From: JBOFFC01 sp051648405
GTDB lineage: Bacteria > Planctomycetota > Planctomycetia > Pirellulales > Lacipirellulaceae
Length of the DNA stretch: 16,172 nt
Direction of reading: 5' to 3'
Assembly: GCA_051648405.1 (NCBI GenBank)
Contig: JBOFFC010000178.1
Span: 1-16,172 of the forward strand
Shown here piece after piece: positions 1 through 8,015 of the stretch. How positions within the stretch are numbered: position 1 is the first letter of the stretch; each line of letters opens with the position of its first letter. Position numbers and translations under genes: made by a program. The notes below the pieces were generated by a model, which was not told where the DNA came from, ran no database searches, and saw only the letters and a program-made list of their open reading frames with translations.

Positions 1-74
1 GCGGTGCGTTGATCGACCGGGAGCGCCAAAGCCTGCGCCAAGACTTCGTCGGCTTGCGTGTTCAGGGCGTCCAT
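1..74 (-). CDS. Partial addiction-module component-like protein (5' end only)
   Basis: The reverse strand reads from an ATG at 74 out of the left edge without a stop. It gives about 24 residues beginning MDALNTQADEVLAQALALPV. The pattern of a short acidic helix followed by an 'ALALPVDQR' segment is typical of the small 'putative addiction module component' proteins (usually about 70-80 aa, often next to a RelE-like toxin) common in planctomycetes and cyanobacteria. Only the N-terminus is visible, so neither the length nor a partner toxin can be confirmed. No clear Shine-Dalgarno sequence precedes the ATG. It is divergent from aroC and probably unrelated to it in function. A short chance ORF cannot be excluded. 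Confidence 0.4.
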   Translation of the reverse strand, partial: MDALNTQADEVLAQALALPVDQRT

Positions 75-159
75 GACTGCGTCCCGGCGCCTTAAGACTA
101 GTCCTTCTTCAGTATCGCCCCCCGCGAAACCCCGGTCAAACTCGCGGCTCGCCTACGCG

Positions 160-178
160 CGCTCGTTGAGCGTTTCTT
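160..178 (+). terminator. Terminator- or attenuator-like hairpin in the aroC leader
   Basis: CGCTC (160-164) pairs with GAGCG (168-172) around a GTT loop, and the T-rich run TTTCTT follows directly. This has the form of a small rho-independent terminator reading rightwards. No plus-strand gene precedes it in the window, so it could be a chance hairpin or a leader attenuator for aroC. The rest of 75-275 shows no gene. A TAAACT at 230-235 could be a weak -10 box for aroC, but no convincing -35 accompanies it. Confidence 0.25.
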
Positions 179-275
179 CCGTGCGAAAGCCGCTCCCTAC
201 GCCGAATGGCAGCCCCTCCGGGCGTGAGGTAAACTGAAGGGCTACCACCAGTCACCCCACTCCGACCGACACTCT

Positions 276-1415
276 ATGCTCCGCTACTGGACCGCCGGCG
301 AGTCGCACGGACAGACGTTGATCGCGCTCGTCGATGGCTTCCCGGCCGGGGTGACGCTCGACGTCGCGCCGATCAACGCCGACCTCAAGCTCCGCCAAGG
401 GGGCTACGGCCGCGGCGGGCGCCAACGGATCGAGACCGACACGGTCGATGTCCGCACCGGCGTGTGGCGCGGCGTGTCGCTCGGCAGCCCCATCGCACTG
501 GAGGTCGTCAACCGCGACTTCAAGCTCGAGCGCCTCGAAGAGCTCCCTCGCCCACGGCCGGGGCACGCCGACCTCACCGGTTCGATCAAGACATTGGGGG
601 GCATCCGCCCGATCCTCGAGCGCTCGAGCGCCCGCGAGACGGCCGTGCGTGTCGCCGCCGGCGGGCTCGCCAAGCTGCTGCTCAAGGAATTCGGCATCGA
701 GACCCTCGGCTACGTCGTCGAGTTGGGGGGCGAGGCGCTCCCGCCGCGGGCCGGTTCACTCACCGAGCTGCGTGCGCTACGCGACGCGAGCGAGGTCTAC
801 TCGCTCTGCCCCGAGGGCGACGAAGCGGTCAAGGAGCACATCAAATCGACCGGCAAGGGGGGGGACACCCTCGGCGGCGTCGTCGAGGTCCGCGTCGATG
901 GCCTGCCGATCGGCCTGGGGACGCACGCCCAATGGGACCGCAAGCTCGACGGCAAGCTGGCGCAGGCGGTGATGGCGGTGCAAGCGATCAAGGGGGTCGA
1001 GATCGGCCTGGGCTTCGAGGCCGCCCGCCGGCCCGGCTCGCAGGTCCACGACCCGATCCATTTCGACCCCGCGCAGCGCGACACGCCTTCGCTCGGCTTC
1101 ACGCGCCCGACGAACAACGCCGGCGGGCTCGAGGGGGGGATGACCAACGGTCAACCGCTCGTCGTTCGCGCGGCGAAGAAGCCGATCAGCACGCTCGCCA
1201 AGCCGCTGGCGAGCGTCGATCTTGTCACCAAAGAGCCGGCCGACGCTAGCTACGAGCGCTCCGACGTGTGTGCGGTTCCCGCCGCTAGCATCATCGTCGA
1301 GGCGGTGGTTGCGTTCGAGATTGCCGCCGCGTTGGTCGATAAATTCGGAGGCGACAGCCTTGCCGAAATGCGGGCCCGCTACGACCTGTTTCTGACGATG
1401 GCGCGCGAGCGGTAG
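276..1415 (+). CDS. aroC: Chorismate synthase
   Basis: This enzyme catalyses the last step of the shikimate pathway: FMN-dependent anti-1,4-elimination of phosphate from 5-enolpyruvylshikimate-3-phosphate to give chorismate, in the cytoplasm. The 379-residue length is normal for the family. The family hallmarks are in order: GESHG at residues 8-12, the variant QGGYGRGGRQRIETD at 41-55 (the Gly/Arg-rich substrate-phosphate and FMN region), ERSSARETA at 115-123, and the C-terminal RSDVCAVP at 328-335 followed by a conserved helix. The ATG at 276 places GESHG at the usual distance from the N-terminus; no Shine-Dalgarno sequence is visible upstream. No other shikimate gene is adjacent, and it appears to be a stand-alone housekeeping gene. 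Identification is secure. Confidence 0.97.
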   Translation: MLRYWTAGESHGQTLIALVDGFPAGVTLDVAPINADLKLRQGGYGRGGRQRIETDTVDVRTGVWRGVSLGSPIALEVVNRDFKLERLEELPRPRPGHADLTGSIKTLGGIRPILERSSARETAVRVAAGGLAKLLLKEFGIETLGYVVELGGEALPPRAGSLTELRALRDASEVYSLCPEGDEAVKEHIKSTGKGGDTLGGVVEVRVDGLPIGLGTHAQWDRKLDGKLAQAVMAVQAIKGVEIGLGFEAARRPGSQVHDPIHFDPAQRDTPSLGFTRPTNNAGGLEGGMTNGQPLVVRAAKKPISTLAKPLASVDLVTKEPADASYERSDVCAVPAASIIVEAVVAFEIAAALVDKFGGDSLAEMRARYDLFLTMARER

Positions 1416-1480
1416 TGCTGCCCGGGGCGGACGGCCACGACTGCGCGGTATAGGCCGGCAGCGAGGCGATTGGCGCAGGG

Positions 1481-2764
1481 ATGCTCCGAGAGAAAATCCA
1501 GCGTCGTCTGTGCAGGACAACGTTCTTCCTCGCGTGCGTCTTGCCGACGCTCGCCGTCGCGATACTCGTTGGCGTTCGCTGCCACCCGCAGTGGCGCGGC
1601 ACGGTGATGCGGCAGGTGAGCGACGCGGTGGGGCTGCGGCTCGAATGCGACCGGGTGACGACACCGCGCCCCGGGGTGATCGAGGTCGAAGGGCTGCGGA
1701 TCGCCGACCCCGCGACCGGACGCCGCATCGCCCGCTGCGACCGCGCCCGGTGGGTCCGTTCGCGCGGTCAGTGGGTCGTCGCCGTGCGCGAGCTCTCCGT
1801 CGAATCGACCGCGCTGTGCGGCGCCGCGATCGCCAGCCGGATCGCCAAGCACGACGGCGCGCTCGCCACGCTCCAAGCAAACAGCGTGCTCGTCACCTCC
1901 CCCGAAGGGACCTGCTCGTGCTGGCGTGGGCTGCGGTGCGAGCTCTCCGAGCAGGGCCCGGCGCTCGTCTCGCTGCGGGCGTGGGTCGAGGACTCGTTCG
2001 GCGCCGCGCGACCGTCCGCCACGCCGCTCGTCTCCCTTTCACACGACGTGACCGGCGCCGAGCCGCTCGCCAAGCTCGTCGTCACAACCGGCGAGGCGAA
2101 CGTGCCGTGCTGGCTGCTCGCCGGGGCGCCGATGCCTGTCGAGGCAGCGCGCGGCGGCGCCTTCAGCGGCGTCTACGAGGCGCTCTGCGCCGCGAACGGC
2201 ACGTTCAGCGATTGCAGCGGCGGAGCGACCGGTGCGATCGACTTCGCGCCGCGGCTCGACGGAGCTGCCGGCGTCTCGTGGCGCGCCGCGCGGGTTGATC
2301 TCCGCGACGCCCGTTGGGAAGGCGGACGTCTGTCGCGCCTGCACGCCAACGCCAACGCCCGCCAAGGGGCCCTCGATCGGACCGTGATCGTGGGGCTGAA
2401 TCAGCGCCTCGGATGCCGCCCCTGCGCATCGTTGTACACAGCCTGGAACCTCGATCCCGAACGCCCCGTCCCCTTCGACGACCTGGCGTGCGAGGTCGAG
2501 CTCACCGGCGCCGGGCTGTCCGTGATCGGCCAATGCGGCGAGATCATCGGCAAGCGTCGCGGCGGGGCGATCGCCCACGCCGTTCTCGCGCGCGACGACG
2601 AGCCGATGCTCCTCGAGCCCGCGGAGCGCTCGTTGCCGGTGATGGCGATCGTCCGCGCGATGTGGCCGGACGACGAGGTCGTGGCGCCGGCGACGCAGGG
2701 CGCCCAGGCGCTCGCGCGGCGGCTGCCGTTGGCGGCGACCGGGGGCGAAGAGATCGTTCGCTAG
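1481..2764 (+). CDS. Membrane-anchored, Cys-rich periplasmic protein of unknown function
   Basis: I do not recognise a characterised family. The 427-residue product starts with a basic stretch (REKIQRRLCR) and a hydrophobic segment at about residues 12-32, giving an N-in, single-pass anchor with the rest in the periplasm. Just after the anchor comes a stretch of the type 'V...V..LRLECDRV...PGVIEVEGLRI', the phrase seen at the start of AsmA/TamB-like beta-groove proteins; this is a weak resemblance only. Cysteine is unusually frequent, including CSCWRGLRC and CRPC, but there is no CxxCH, so it is not a cytochrome. The start at 1481 retains the hydrophobic anchor and has AGGG immediately before it. 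It lies 65 bp after aroC and could be cotranscribed. It is surely a real gene by length and codon pattern; its function is open. Confidence 0.75.
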   Translation: MLREKIQRRLCRTTFFLACVLPTLAVAILVGVRCHPQWRGTVMRQVSDAVGLRLECDRVTTPRPGVIEVEGLRIADPATGRRIARCDRARWVRSRGQWVVAVRELSVESTALCGAAIASRIAKHDGALATLQANSVLVTSPEGTCSCWRGLRCELSEQGPALVSLRAWVEDSFGAARPSATPLVSLSHDVTGAEPLAKLVVTTGEANVPCWLLAGAPMPVEAARGGAFSGVYEALCAANGTFSDCSGGATGAIDFAPRLDGAAGVSWRAARVDLRDARWEGGRLSRLHANANARQGALDRTVIVGLNQRLGCRPCASLYTAWNLDPERPVPFDDLACEVELTGAGLSVIGQCGEIIGKRRGGAIAHAVLARDDEPMLLEPAERSLPVMAIVRAMWPDDEVVAPATQGAQALARRLPLAATGGEEIVR

Positions 2765-2850
2765 GAACGAAGTCGGGTCCCCCTCCCTCTGCCTGCGCGC
2801 GGCGCGGTGGGGGTTGGAAGGCGGATACCCGGGAGGCCCGCTCCCCTGAC

Positions 2851-2883
2851 CCCCTGTCCCCTTCTCCGTGAAGGGGGTGGGGG
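2851..2883 (+). terminator. GC-rich hairpin between convergent genes, probable terminator
   Basis: CCCCTTC (2858-2864) and GAAGGGG (2870-2876) form a perfect 7-bp stem around TCCGT. Three G-T wobble pairs and four further C-G pairs (2851-2854 with 2880-2883) extend it to 14 bp in the plus-strand RNA. There is no U tract. The position, between the stop of the plus-strand gene at 2764 and the stop of the convergent gene at 2889, fits a transcription terminator. The wobbles mean it folds better for the plus-strand transcript. The surrounding 'CCCCTGACCCCCTGTCCCC' style also resembles dispersed intergenic repeats, which I cannot test here. Confidence 0.45.
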
Positions 2884-2888
2884 AGAAA

Positions 2889-3893
2889 TCAGGCCGCGCT
2901 GCGTCGGCTCACGGGGCGCTGCGCCGCATCGGCGTGGGCGAACGACAGCTCAACCAGCGCTCGGCGTCGTGTCGCGCGCGAAGTGGTCGTCTGCTGCGTC
3001 ATCGCCGCCGTCAGCGCCTCGGCGACCAGCCCGACGAGGTCCGCGTCGCTCCGCGGCACGCCGCGCGGGCCTTCGCCTGGTTGCACGCGGCGTACGCCGA
3101 GCAGCCCCCCTACCAGCCGCCCCGCGGCGTCGAACCACGGAGCGACGACGTGCGCAGGGCGCGCGTCGCTGTGCGGGATCGAGCCGTCGGTCGGGGCTTC
3201 CTGGGGCGGCTCGAACCAAGTCTGCGGTGACTCGACGAGCCGGTCGGCGACCGACAGGTCTGCCCACACCCCCCGCTCGGGTCGCACGAGCGAACTCGCC
3301 GCGACCTCCCACCCCCGTGAGTCGCCCGCAGTGCGGCGTAGCACCATCGCCCCGTCGAGCCCGATCGGGTCGATGGCCAGCCCGATCGCCGTGGCGAACG
3401 CCTCGGCGGGAGTCGCCGACCAGCGGTGGAGCGACTCGAGGGCTCGAATCCAGCGCTGGCGACTCCGTGGGGCTCCGCTGTCGGTAGGTCCACTCGTCGA
3501 ACGGAGTGTCGCGAGTTTGACCAACTGCGTGCGCTGCGGCGACGCTGGATCGACGAGTTCGAGCAGCGTGTCCCCAACGTGCAGCATCGCTGGCGTTGCT
3601 AGAACGATCCCTTCGCGCCACGCATCGGGCTCGGCCACGATCTCGACGCCACGCGTTGTGGCGCTGCGGACTCGTGCCGAACCTCGCACCCTGACCCCCG
3701 TGAGCGCTCGCTCGAACGAGAGGTGAGCCCCCGGGCCGCGCTTGTCCCCCTGCGACGCCACGACCCACTCGCTCGCAGGCAAGCGGCTCGCAACGACGCC
3801 CCTTGCGCCGAGCGGCGTGATCGACAGCCGACCGCGACAGTAGAGAGCGAGTTCGACCATCGTGCCTGCGGGCGCGCCGGGGGTGAAGCGCAC
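2889..3893 (-). CDS. GAF-domain signalling protein with possible degenerate FHA domain
   Basis: This 334-residue soluble protein begins with a beta-rich region (about 12-115) ending LHVGDTLLELV at 104-114, which resembles the closing strands of an FHA phosphopeptide-binding domain. The usual GR...S..H signature is not evident, so FHA is tentative. Residues about 147-298 have the form of a GAF domain, a small-molecule or redox sensor fold: helix WIRALESLHRW, strand GAMVLRR, then HVVAPWFDAAGRLVGGLLGVRR and a C-terminal helix. No cyclase, kinase, sigma54-activation or DNA-binding output domain follows; the last 35 residues are basic and unstructured-looking. The listed start is GTG at 3893; an ATG at 3860 (MVELALYCRG, 323 aa) preceded by CAGG is an equally good start. 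It is transcribed divergently from the redox operon and may sense a signal for it (inference). Confidence 0.75.
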   Translation of the reverse strand: MRFTPGAPAGTMVELALYCRGRLSITPLGARGVVASRLPASEWVVASQGDKRGPGAHLSFERALTGVRVRGSARVRSATTRGVEIVAEPDAWREGIVLATPAMLHVGDTLLELVDPASPQRTQLVKLATLRSTSGPTDSGAPRSRQRWIRALESLHRWSATPAEAFATAIGLAIDPIGLDGAMVLRRTAGDSRGWEVAASSLVRPERGVWADLSVADRLVESPQTWFEPPQEAPTDGSIPHSDARPAHVVAPWFDAAGRLVGGLLGVRRVQPGEGPRGVPRSDADLVGLVAEALTAAMTQQTTTSRATRRRALVELSFAHADAAQRPVSRRSAA

Positions 3894-3933
3894 GTCGCGC
3901 TTACCGAAGCATCGGCACGAGCGGCGACTGTTC

Positions 3934-3962
3934 TAGACGGTGTGCGGAGGTCGCGGAATAAT
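3934..3962 (+). promoter_or_regulatory. Sigma70-like promoter for the redox operon
   Basis: TAGACG at 3934-3939 matches four of six bases of the -35 consensus. After an exact 17-bp spacer comes AATAAT at 3957-3962, which matches five of six bases of the -10 consensus. This A/T-rich island stands out in very GC-rich DNA. A start site near 3969 would leave a leader of about 40 nt before the ATG at 4007. It lies in the 113-bp divergent region between the GAF-domain gene and the reductase gene. No operator-like palindrome is obvious around it. Confidence 0.45.
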
Positions 3963-4006
3963 GCGTCCCCGCGTCGCAAAGCCCGTCCCCCGAAGCGCAT
4001 CCACGC

Positions 4007-5275
4007 ATGCTGGCGCCCGCCGACCCCCTGCTCTACTGCGTCGGGCTGCTCCTAGTAGGCTTCGTAACGACGCAAGCGGTGGCCGGGCTCGGCGACGTGT
4101 GGCGCCAGCGGCGCCGCGAGCGACAGCGTGCCGACTCGGACGCAATTACCCTGAAGCGCGACGTCGAAGCGGCCGCGCTCGCCGCCCGGGCGCGGCTCGA
4201 CCGCGCGCTCGCTTGGGAAGGTCGCCGCCCGCTGCGTGTGTCGGCCGTCATCGACGAGGCGCCGGGGGTAAAGTCGTTCTACCTGACCGACCCCGAGGGG
4301 ATCGCGCTGCCGCGTTTCCTGCCCGGCCAGTACCTAACCGTCGCGCTGCCGATCGTCCCCGGAGCGGCCCTAACCTTGCGGTGCTACTCGCTCTCCGACC
4401 GGCCACGCGGCGACTACTACCGGCTCACCGTCAAGCGGCAGGGCCCACCCCCCGGCGCGCCCAAGTCTCCCGCCGGGCTCGCGAGCTCGTGGCTGCACGA
4501 CCGCGTCGCGGTTGGCGACGCGCTGCTTTGCGAAGCGCCGCGCGGGGCGTTCTTCTTCGACCCGACGAGCGCGCGCCCCGCCGTGCTGCTGGGCGCCGGG
4601 GTCGGGGTCACTCCCTTGGCAAGCATGCTGGCCACGATCCGCCACGCGCGCCGGCCCACGCCGACCGTCGCTTGCTTCGTCTTCCGCGACGGCTCGCAGC
4701 GGCTGTTCGGCGAAGCGATCGACGAGGTGCTGCGCGACCCCCAAAGTGTCCGCCTACGGATCGCCTACACGCGCCCGCGCGTCGAGGACCGCCTCGGCGC
4801 CGACTACCACCTGCGCGGCCGCGTCGCAATCGACACGCTCCGGCGCGAGTTGCCGAGCAACAACTTCGACTTTTACCTTTGCGGGCCGGCCGCTTGGATG
4901 CGGTCGCTCGTACCCGAGCTGCTCGACTGGGGGGTGCCCGACGACCGCATCCACTACGAGGCGTTCGGCCCGGCGAGCGTTCCGAGTCGCGCCGCGGCGT
5001 CGGCGGCCCAGCGGGCGATCGGCAGCGCGGTCCGCTTCGGCGCGCTCGACGAGCCGTGCGCCTGGGACGGCGCCCACGCCACGCTACTCGACCTGGCCGA
5101 GGCCCGCGGCGTACCGGTCGCGTCGGGCTGCCGGGCGGGGAATTGTGGTGCGTGCCGCGTGCGTGTCGTCGAGGGCGCCGTCGCGACGCTCAAGCCCCCC
5201 GGGGCGCGCGTCGGCGAGGGGGAGTGCCTGGCGTGCATCAGCGTCCCGCGCGGCCCCGTGCTGATCGAAGCCTGA
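4007..5275 (+). CDS. Membrane-anchored NAD(P)H:[2Fe-2S] flavoprotein reductase
   Basis: This 422-residue electron-transfer reductase is of the ferredoxin-NADP reductase superfamily with a C-terminal plant-type ferredoxin domain, as in Hcr and benzoate-dioxygenase-type reductases. Domains in order: a transmembrane segment (about 8-29); a very basic, coiled-coil-like stretch (WRQRRRERQR) that keeps the rest cytoplasmic; an FAD-binding barrel with R125-CYS; an NAD(P)-binding domain with GAGVGVTPL at 196-204 and CGP at 292-294; and a [2Fe-2S] domain with C375-x4-C380-x2-C383 and C410. It should take hydride from NADH or NADPH and pass single electrons on; the coenzyme preference cannot be read. 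It is the first gene of the operon, 28 bp ahead of the tetrahaem cytochrome gene, so its likely acceptor is the ferredoxin-like or cytochrome b subunit downstream (inference). The N-terminal anchor is unusual for this family. Confidence 0.88.
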   Translation: MLAPADPLLYCVGLLLVGFVTTQAVAGLGDVWRQRRRERQRADSDAITLKRDVEAAALAARARLDRALAWEGRRPLRVSAVIDEAPGVKSFYLTDPEGIALPRFLPGQYLTVALPIVPGAALTLRCYSLSDRPRGDYYRLTVKRQGPPPGAPKSPAGLASSWLHDRVAVGDALLCEAPRGAFFFDPTSARPAVLLGAGVGVTPLASMLATIRHARRPTPTVACFVFRDGSQRLFGEAIDEVLRDPQSVRLRIAYTRPRVEDRLGADYHLRGRVAIDTLRRELPSNNFDFYLCGPAAWMRSLVPELLDWGVPDDRIHYEAFGPASVPSRAAASAAQRAIGSAVRFGALDEPCAWDGAHATLLDLAEARGVPVASGCRAGNCGACRVRVVEGAVATLKPPGARVGEGECLACISVPRGPVLIEA

Positions 5276-5303
5276 CCCCCCGTTCTTTGGAAGCGCCGAT
5301 CGC

Positions 5304-6317
5304 ATGGATGCGAAGACCCTCTCGACCGTCGCCGGCGTGCTGATCGGCGCGCTGCTGGCCCTTCCGGCGCACAGTCAAGAGCCCGCGAAGAACGGCGGCG
5401 ACTCGTTCGACCCGTCGAAGGTCGTCGGCAGCATGGCCTGCCAGAAGTGCCACCCCGCCGAGGTCCGCACCTGGGAGGGGACGCCCCACTGCCTGTGCTA
5501 CGACGAGCTCCATCGCAAGCCCGAGGCGAAGGCGATCACCGACCGGCTCGGGCTCCGCTCGGTCAAGCGCAACGACACGTGCGTTCGCTGCCATTACACC
5601 CGCAAAGAAGAGGGGGGCCGCGTGCGCGTCGATTCGGGCGTGTCGTGCGAGTCGTGCCACGGGCCGGCGCTCGACTGGATCGAGGTCCACGCCGAGTACG
5701 GCCCCGGGGTCACGCGCCAGACCGAGTCCCCCGATCACCGCGCCCAGCGCCGCGACGCGGCGATCGCCCTCGGGATGAACAACCCGTCGAACGTCTACCT
5801 GATCGCAAGGCAGTGCCTCGACTGCCACACGACCCCCAACGAAGACCTTGTTGATATCGGCCAGCACCCCGCGGGGAGTGCGAACTTCGACTTCGTCGCC
5901 TGGTCGCAGGGGATGGTGCGCCACAACTTCGTCCGCTCCGACGGCGTGACCAACGAGCCCAGTGGCCCCGAGCGCCTGCGGGTGATGCACGTCGTTGGCG
6001 TGATGGCCGACCTGGAGTACAGCCTGCGCGCGGTGAGCGAAGTGTCGGGGGCCGGCCTCTTCGCAAAGACGGCAGCCGAGCGCGCAGCGCGCCGCAAGCA
6101 GGCGCTGTGGGACTTGCAGCGGCGGCTCGACCACCCGCTGCTGTTGCCGGCGCTCGCCGCTGTGTCGGAGGTCGAGCTGAAGCTCGGCAACGGCGACGCG
6201 ATCCGCGCCGCGGCCGACGCGGTGGGGGAAGCGGCCTACAGTTTCGCGCGCGATGCCGACGGAGCGCAGCTAGCCGCCGTCGATGCGCTGCTGCCAACCG
6301 CCGCGCAGTACAAGTAG
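5304..6317 (+). CDS. Tetrahaem cytochrome c, c554-like
   Basis: This 337-residue exported cytochrome has a signal peptide: hydrophobic residues 6-20, then a PAHSQ cleavage-type site near residue 24. Four CxxCH haem c attachment sites are present: CQKCH 46-50, CVRCH 93-97, CESCH 115-119 and CLDCH 171-175. Spacing and surrounding text (SMACQKCHPAEV..WEGTPH, VSCESCHGPA) match the cytochrome c554 family of periplasmic multihaem electron carriers. The final 130 residues carry no haem and are Ala-rich and helical. An H-A-E-Y stretch after the third site and other histidines can serve as axial ligands. The gene lies between the reductase gene and the iron-sulphur gene (18-bp gap), consistent with one operon. 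Its role as a periplasmic electron carrier is secure at family level; its partner is inferred from context. It shows no sign of hydroxylamine or nitrite catalytic domains. Confidence 0.9.
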   Translation: MDAKTLSTVAGVLIGALLALPAHSQEPAKNGGDSFDPSKVVGSMACQKCHPAEVRTWEGTPHCLCYDELHRKPEAKAITDRLGLRSVKRNDTCVRCHYTRKEEGGRVRVDSGVSCESCHGPALDWIEVHAEYGPGVTRQTESPDHRAQRRDAAIALGMNNPSNVYLIARQCLDCHTTPNEDLVDIGQHPAGSANFDFVAWSQGMVRHNFVRSDGVTNEPSGPERLRVMHVVGVMADLEYSLRAVSEVSGAGLFAKTAAERAARRKQALWDLQRRLDHPLLLPALAAVSEVELKLGNGDAIRAAADAVGEAAYSFARDADGAQLAAVDALLPTAAQYK

Positions 6318-6335
6318 CCCCCGAGCGCGCCCCGC

Positions 6336-8015
6336 ATGCCGACCACTACCGCAACCGCCGCCGTCGCCATGCCGAAGCGCTGGGACGCGCCGTTCTCGCC
6401 CGCGATGACCAGCGCCGTCGTCGAGCGATTGCGACGCATCGAACCGTTCGTGCGGATGGACCCCGCCGCGTTCCCGACCGCGACGCCGCTGGACGGCATC
6501 CTGCGGAACGACACCCGCGTGGTCCGCTACGCCCCGGCCGAGCTGGTCGTCCGCGAAGGGGACTACGGCGGCAGCGCGTTCTTGGTGCTCGACGGAACGC
6601 TGCGGGTGGCGATCGACCCGCTCGGCGCCGAAGCGACGGGCCGCGGCGAACGAAAGCGAGTAGGGCTCCTCGGCAAGTTCGTCGCGCGGCTGTTGCAACG
6701 CGACGCCGGCGTCGAGCGCCTCGCCAAGGGCCAGGCGCCCGTCGCCGCCGCGCAAGGCGTGTTCCTTCAGGACGTCCCCTCGGTTCTCGGCCGCACGCGA
6801 ACGGCGCGGCTGCTCCCCGGCGAACTGTTCGGCGAGCTCGCCGCACTGACTCGATCGCCACGCTCGGCGAGCGTCTTCACCGAGACGCCGGTGGTGCTGC
6901 TCGAGGTCCGCTGGCAGGGGCTACGCGACCTGATGCGTTGGGGCCCCGCGCTGCGCGACCACGTCGAGCGGCTCTATCGGCAGAACAGCCTGCGGGTCCA
7001 CCTCCGCGAGACGCCGCTCCTCGCTTCGCTGGACGACGCGGCCCTGGCGCGCGTCGCCGCGGCGATCGAGTTCACGACCTACGGCTCGTTCGACTGGCGC
7101 GACGACGACCACGACGAGACGCTCGTGCGGGACTCCTACCAACGTTCGCTCCGCGAGCCGCTGATCGTCGAGGCGGGGCAACCGATCGAGGGGTTGCTGC
7201 TGGTGCGGAGCGGCTTCGCGCGCGTCGCCGAGCCCTTCGGGGCGAGTGAACGGACGACGGCCTACGTCGGCAAGGGCGCGGTCCTCGGTGGCGAGGAACT
7301 GCTCGCCGCGCACGGCCGGGGTGACGCCCCCGTCTGGCGCCGCACGCTGCGCGGAGTCGGCTACGTGGATGTGCTAAAGCTCCCCGCGCCCGTGTTCTTC
7401 GTCGAAGTCGCGCCGCGGCTGTCGGAGAGCGAACGCCGGTGGCTGGCGACAACGACCGGCGTTGAAGGGGACGCGAGCGAACGCTCGCGGCGCCTCGACT
7501 TCCTCGTCGATCGCCGGTTCGTGAACGGCGCCGAGGCGATGGTGATCGACCTCGACCGCTGCACGCGCTGCGACGACTGCGTCCGCGCCTGCGCCGCGAC
7601 GCACGACGGCAACCCGCGCTTCATCCGCCAGGGGCCGACGCTCGACCACTACCAGTTCGCACACGCCTGCATGCACTGCGCGGACCCGGTCTGCATGATC
7701 GGCTGCCCCACCGGCGCGATCCACCGCGACCCCGAGAGCGGTGTCGTTCGCATCAACGACGCGACCTGCATCGGATGCACGGTCTGCGCCGAAGCGTGCC
7801 CCTACGACAACATCCAGATGGTCGAGCTGCGTCAGTCGCTAGGGGGGATCGCGATCGACGAAACGACGGGTCGCCCGCTGCTGCGGGCCACGAAGTGCGA
7901 CCTGTGCGTCGACGAGTGGTCCGGCCCCGCGTGCCAACACGCCTGCCCCCACGACGCGCTGGTGCGCATCGACCTGACCGATCCGACGTCCCTCGCGCGG
8001 TGGGGCGACCGATGA
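6336..8015 (+). CDS. Cyclic-nucleotide-binding domains fused to a four-cluster [4Fe-4S] ferredoxin
   Basis: This 559-residue protein has no signal peptide or Tat motif and so is cytoplasmic. The first half carries a Crp-type cyclic-nucleotide-binding domain (about 36-205, with an internal insertion). Its phosphate-binding cassette GELFGEL at 162-168 is followed by R176-S177, the same Arg-Ser pair that binds cyclic phosphate in CRP. A second, degenerate domain (about 260-375) has GGEELL but lacks a clean cassette. The second half is a DmsB/HybA/NrfC-type electron-transfer module with sixteen cysteines in four groups starting at C409 (CTRCDDCVRAC), C445 (CMHCADPVC), C478 (CIGCTVCAEACP) and C521 (CDLC...CQHACP), predicting four [4Fe-4S] clusters. 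There is no DNA-binding domain. Its stop overlaps the next start (ATGA at 8012), so it is probably made in step with the cytochrome b it should serve (inference). Confidence 0.9.
   Translation: MPTTTATAAVAMPKRWDAPFSPAMTSAVVERLRRIEPFVRMDPAAFPTATPLDGILRNDTRVVRYAPAELVVREGDYGGSAFLVLDGTLRVAIDPLGAEATGRGERKRVGLLGKFVARLLQRDAGVERLAKGQAPVAAAQGVFLQDVPSVLGRTRTARLLPGELFGELAALTRSPRSASVFTETPVVLLEVRWQGLRDLMRWGPALRDHVERLYRQNSLRVHLRETPLLASLDDAALARVAAAIEFTTYGSFDWRDDDHDETLVRDSYQRSLREPLIVEAGQPIEGLLLVRSGFARVAEPFGASERTTAYVGKGAVLGGEELLAAHGRGDAPVWRRTLRGVGYVDVLKLPAPVFFVEVAPRLSESERRWLATTTGVEGDASERSRRLDFLVDRRFVNGAEAMVIDLDRCTRCDDCVRACAATHDGNPRFIRQGPTLDHYQFAHACMHCADPVCMIGCPTGAIHRDPESGVVRINDATCIGCTVCAEACPYDNIQMVELRQSLGGIAIDETTGRPLLRATKCDLCVDEWSGPACQHACPHDALVRIDLTDPTSLARWGDR

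Noticed and set aside
777..1880. Minus-strand open frame spanning the aroC end and the next gene
   Set aside because: It overlaps a secure aroC and is Arg-rich without any recognisable motif.
7775..8011. Upstream extension of the cytochrome b frame into the iron-sulphur gene
   Set aside because: It overlaps the cysteine clusters of the preceding gene in another frame; the ATGA overlap at 8012 is the natural start.
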